A program made the translations under genes and the position numbers. Under the pieces are notes generated by a model. It worked only from the letters and a program-made list of their open reading frames with translations. It ran no database searches and was not told the DNA's origin. Shown in pieces: positions 23,267-25,112 of a stretch of DNA of 25,112 nucleotides. The stretch spans positions 1 through 25,112 of the forward strand of contig JBAXPW010000015.1 in assembly GCA_037132015.1 (NCBI GenBank), given 5' to 3'. The number at the start of each line of letters is the position of its first letter. The first letter of the stretch is position 1. Source of the stretch: JBAXPW01 sp037132015 (GTDB lineage: Bacteria > Patescibacteriota > Microgenomatia > UBA1406 > GWC2-37-13).

Positions 23267-24493
23267 ATGAAGCGATTATTACTTCTATCCATATTATTTC
23301 ATCTACTCTTTTTTACACCTATTTTTATATATGCCCAAGATACGACCTCTGGTGATTCTCGTAAAGCAGAGCTTGAAAAAAAGATTTCCGAATATGAAAA
23401 AAAACTCACTGAAACTCGTCAACAAAAGAACTCACTTTCCTCTCAAATTCAATACATGGATACACAAATTTATCTCACAGGATTAAGAACTCAAGAAACA
23501 GAAAAACGTATTGAATCTACAACGAATGAGATCACAGTGCTCGAAAATCGAATAGATAGACTCGATACATCACTCAACAATCTTTCAAAACAACTTCTTC
23601 AACGTGTAGTTGAGGGATACAAAAAACAACCAGTAACTTTTTTTGATGTGATTCTCAATAGTGATAATGCAAACTCTTTGATGAATAAAATGAAATATTA
23701 TCGAACTGCTCAAGAAAATAATCAAAAAATTTTGATGCAAGTTCAGGAAACAAAGTTGAATTTTGAAGAACAAAAACAGATTCGTGAACAAAAAAAAGCC
23801 CAACTCGCAAATCTAAAAATAGAACTTGATAAGAAAAAGATCGAACTAACTCAACAACAAGAAGCAAAAAATAAACTCCTTGCGGTAACCCAAAACAGTG
23901 AAAATGAATATCAGAGATTATTGGAAGATGCGCGTCGTCAAGTAGATTCGTATAAACAATTCTTCGCTACTACAGGCGCTGGAACTATCCCTCCTGATGG
24001 ACTTGGAACTGGTGAAGGCGGATGGTATTACTCTCAACGAGATACTCGATGGGCAGGAATGCGAATGGGGTCTTCAAATGAATCGGTACTTGATGTTGGA
24101 TGCTTCATCACAAGTATATCAATGGTTATCAAATCATATGGCAATAATTTTACACCTGCAGATATTGCATCAAATGGAAGATATTTCAGTGGAGGCGCAA
24201 GCTCAGGATGTTTTCCAACAAGTTGGGGAACTGCATATGCATGTGTGCCTTCAACATTTAATGGAAGTTGGCCCGGTGGTTTAAAATATAAAAATATTGG
24301 ATTTAGTCAAGTTCCTGATTATCTGGGAAAAGGTATACCAGTCATTGCGGGCGTTCGAGGAAGTAGTCATTATATCGTACTAAAAAAGATGGTTGAAGGA
24401 GTATATATCATGAACGATCCAATCTATGGACCTGATAAAAAAGTCTCCGACTACTACACCATCTCAGGACCTTTTGGAGTATTTGAACAATAA
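23267..24493 (+). CDS. Secreted coiled-coil protein with C39-like cysteine peptidase domain, probable FtsEX-controlled cell-wall hydrolase
   Basis: This 408-residue exported protein has a signal peptide at about 1–23 (ending IYA before Gln-Asp). A long EnvC/PcsB-like coiled coil spans about 28–228, including 'LLQRVVEGYKKQPVTFFDVI' (the loop between helices seen in such proteins). After a Gly/Pro linker, residues about 250–408 resemble peptidase C39-like (C39_2) domains. C279 in 'DVGCFITSISMVIKSYG', H368 in 'SSHYIVLKK' and D384 in 'MNDPIYG' are the likely catalytic residues. In other bacteria the FtsX loop binds the coiled coil of EnvC, PcsB or CwlO/RipC, which carry LytM, CHAP or NlpC/P60 domains; here a C39-like fold appears to fill that place. 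The function is inferred from the coiled coil and position just after ftsX. Confidence 0.85.
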   Translation: MKRLLLLSILFHLLFFTPIFIYAQDTTSGDSRKAELEKKISEYEKKLTETRQQKNSLSSQIQYMDTQIYLTGLRTQETEKRIESTTNEITVLENRIDRLDTSLNNLSKQLLQRVVEGYKKQPVTFFDVILNSDNANSLMNKMKYYRTAQENNQKILMQVQETKLNFEEQKQIREQKKAQLANLKIELDKKKIELTQQQEAKNKLLAVTQNSENEYQRLLEDARRQVDSYKQFFATTGAGTIPPDGLGTGEGGWYYSQRDTRWAGMRMGSSNESVLDVGCFITSISMVIKSYGNNFTPADIASNGRYFSGGASSGCFPTSWGTAYACVPSTFNGSWPGGLKYKNIGFSQVPDYLGKGIPVIAGVRGSSHYIVLKKMVEGVYIMNDPIYGPDKKVSDYYTISGPFGVFEQ

Positions 24494-24523
24494 TAATCAC
24501 AAATACTTTATAAAACGATCGAG

Positions 24524-24529
24524 TACAAT
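24524..24529 (+). promoter_or_regulatory. −10 box upstream of the decayed gene
   Basis: TACAAT is followed by exactly 6 nt and the ATG at 24536, the same leaderless spacing as at intact genes. No good −35 is visible. Conservation of this spacing suggests that the broken gene behind it was once real. Confidence 0.4.
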
Positions 24530-24535
24530 ATTCCT

Positions 24536-24848
24536 ATGAAAGTTACCATTGCGCCACAACGTTTATTTTTATTTGAAGCACAGATAGATCACAAAATGCT
24601 GAAAAAATTGCTTTGCAAAGAAAAAGTGATAACTTTGGTTTGCTTCATAAAGTAGTTTCATTGTTATCACGTCCAAAGGATGATGACTTTTAAATCACAA
24701 CCTGAGAGAATAGATTTGCCATATAAGGTACAATACGTATGATAAAATTGTAAGTATTTCTCATGTATATGATACTAAAAATTGTTTTGTCCTATCTTCT
24801 CAATACAAAATTGAAACAAACATCTTTGATATATTAAGAAGTTATTGA
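24536..24848 (+). pseudogene. Decayed gene of about 105 codons with at least three frame changes
   Basis: Protein-like segments continue one after another in different frames. From ATG 24536, frame 1 gives MKVTIAPQRLFLFEAQID, then stops after 39 codons. From about 24592, another frame gives NAEKIALQRKSDNFG, then LLHKVVSLLSRPKDDDF and a stop at 24691. From 24692, the first frame again gives KSQPERIDLPYKVQYV, ending at 24740. From 24738, the third frame gives YDKIVSISHVYDTKNCF and runs to 24846. Joined, they read like one soluble protein. A-rich runs at 24593–24596 and 24602–24607 are likely slip sites. I do not recognise the family. Sequencing error is possible, but neighbouring genes are clean, so true decay is preferred. 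Confidence 0.55.
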
Positions 24849-24902
24849 TCTTTGTCAGAAACATCTCTAAATCCCTTCATCGTTTTTTCATCATTTTTCT
24901 AT

Positions 24903-24938
24903 TCCTTTCGATTGGGTAATACAAAGTCATCGAAAGGA
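24903..24938. repeat. Perfect 10-bp inverted repeat
   Basis: TCCTTTCGAT (24903–24912) and ATCGAAAGGA (24929–24938) are perfect complements with a 16-nt loop. No T run follows on either strand, so it is not a standard terminator. It lies between the decayed gene and the promoter of the last gene. Nothing else is recognised in 24849–24964. Confidence 0.55.
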
Positions 24939-24964
24939 CACGTAAGTAAGTCAAATATTTCCTC

Positions 24965-25000
24965 TTGACTCCCTACTATTAAGTTACTACACTGTAACTT
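24965..25000 (+). promoter_or_regulatory. Promoter with a dyad around the −10 box
   Basis: TTGACT (24965–24970), 17-nt spacer, TACACT (24988–24993). A perfect 7-bp inverted repeat, AAGTTAC (24981–24987) and GTAACTT (24994–25000), brackets the −10 exactly. This is a natural position for a repressor. The predicted start at about 25000 gives a leader of about 30 nt before the ATG at 25030. Confidence 0.6.
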
Positions 25001-25029
25001 CATTAACAGAAACACTAATTATCTAATGT

Positions 25030-25112
25030 ATGTCGTTATCTCAATATAAAAAAATAGTTATTTCCTCCTTTATCTATTTCACAATATTTTCATCAATCTT
25101 TTCTCCCTTTAG
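25030..25112 (+). CDS. Partial secreted or membrane protein, cut by the window end
   Basis: From ATG 25030 the frame stays open to the last base (27 codons). It encodes a polar, Lys-containing start (MSLSQYKKIV) followed by a hydrophobic Ile/Phe/Ser stretch ending in Pro-Phe, which looks like a signal peptide or first membrane helix. The ATG at 25026 is out of frame and stops after seven codons. It lies about 30 nt downstream of a good promoter with a dyad. The product cannot be identified from this fragment. Confidence 0.5.
   Translation, partial: MSLSQYKKIVISSFIYFTIFSSIFSPF

Noticed and set aside
24716..24743. Promoter TTGCCA-N16-TATGAT
   Set aside because: It lies inside the decayed coding segment and has no gene at a suitable distance downstream; likely fortuitous.

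Overview
The window is strongly AT-rich, gene-dense bacterial chromosome. Its content (dnaG–rpoD, prfB, ftsE–ftsX, a DUF2207 protein, many GT2/GT4/GT-C glycosyltransferases, small secreted or anchored proteins) and its compact layout fit a member of the Candidate Phyla Radiation (Patescibacteria), perhaps Microgenomates-like. That placement is inference; no rRNA or other phylogenetic marker is present. UGA is used as a normal stop (several ORFs end in TGA and an RF2 gene is encoded), so the code looks standard and the code-25 groups are unlikely.

Layout. 40–3562 (+): a membrane-anchored protein with faint SurA/parvulin likeness, overlapping by one base a secreted Cys-rich/Pro-rich protein with a C-terminal carboxypeptidase-regulatory-like domain, then a GT2 glycosyltransferase. 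3559–4422 (−): a stand-alone PD-(D/E)XK nuclease with four Cys placed like an Fe-S cluster. 4493–6346 (+): a DUF2207 membrane protein ending in a poly-Gly tail. 6392–13655: a surface-glycan locus of two minus-strand GT-C enzymes diverging from four overlapping plus-strand genes (GT2, GT4, GT2, GT-C). 13708–15183: a small lipoprotein, a CPBP membrane protease and an XRE regulator. 15269–18140 (−): rpoD downstream of dnaG. 18237–19694 (+): a fusion of a PilM/GspL-like cytoplasmic domain, one membrane helix and a LytR_C domain. 19975–20985 (+): prfB. 21032–24493 (+): a small anchored protein, ftsE, ftsX and a coiled-coil/C39-like cysteine peptidase likely to be the FtsEX-controlled cell-wall hydrolase. 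24536–24848: a decayed gene spread over three frames. 25030–end: the start of a secreted protein, cut by the window edge.

The most striking window-wide pattern concerns gene starts. Good −10 hexamers repeatedly lie 6–9 nt before the ATG, five of the clearest at exactly 6 nt, with no Shine–Dalgarno sequence. Many genes are therefore probably transcribed as leaderless mRNAs, and this spacing is used here to choose start codons. Three promoter regions also carry perfect inverted repeats: the XRE gene, the prfB leader and the last gene. The XRE repeat recurs as a single copy over the CPBP start, which suggests a small autoregulated regulator–protease unit.
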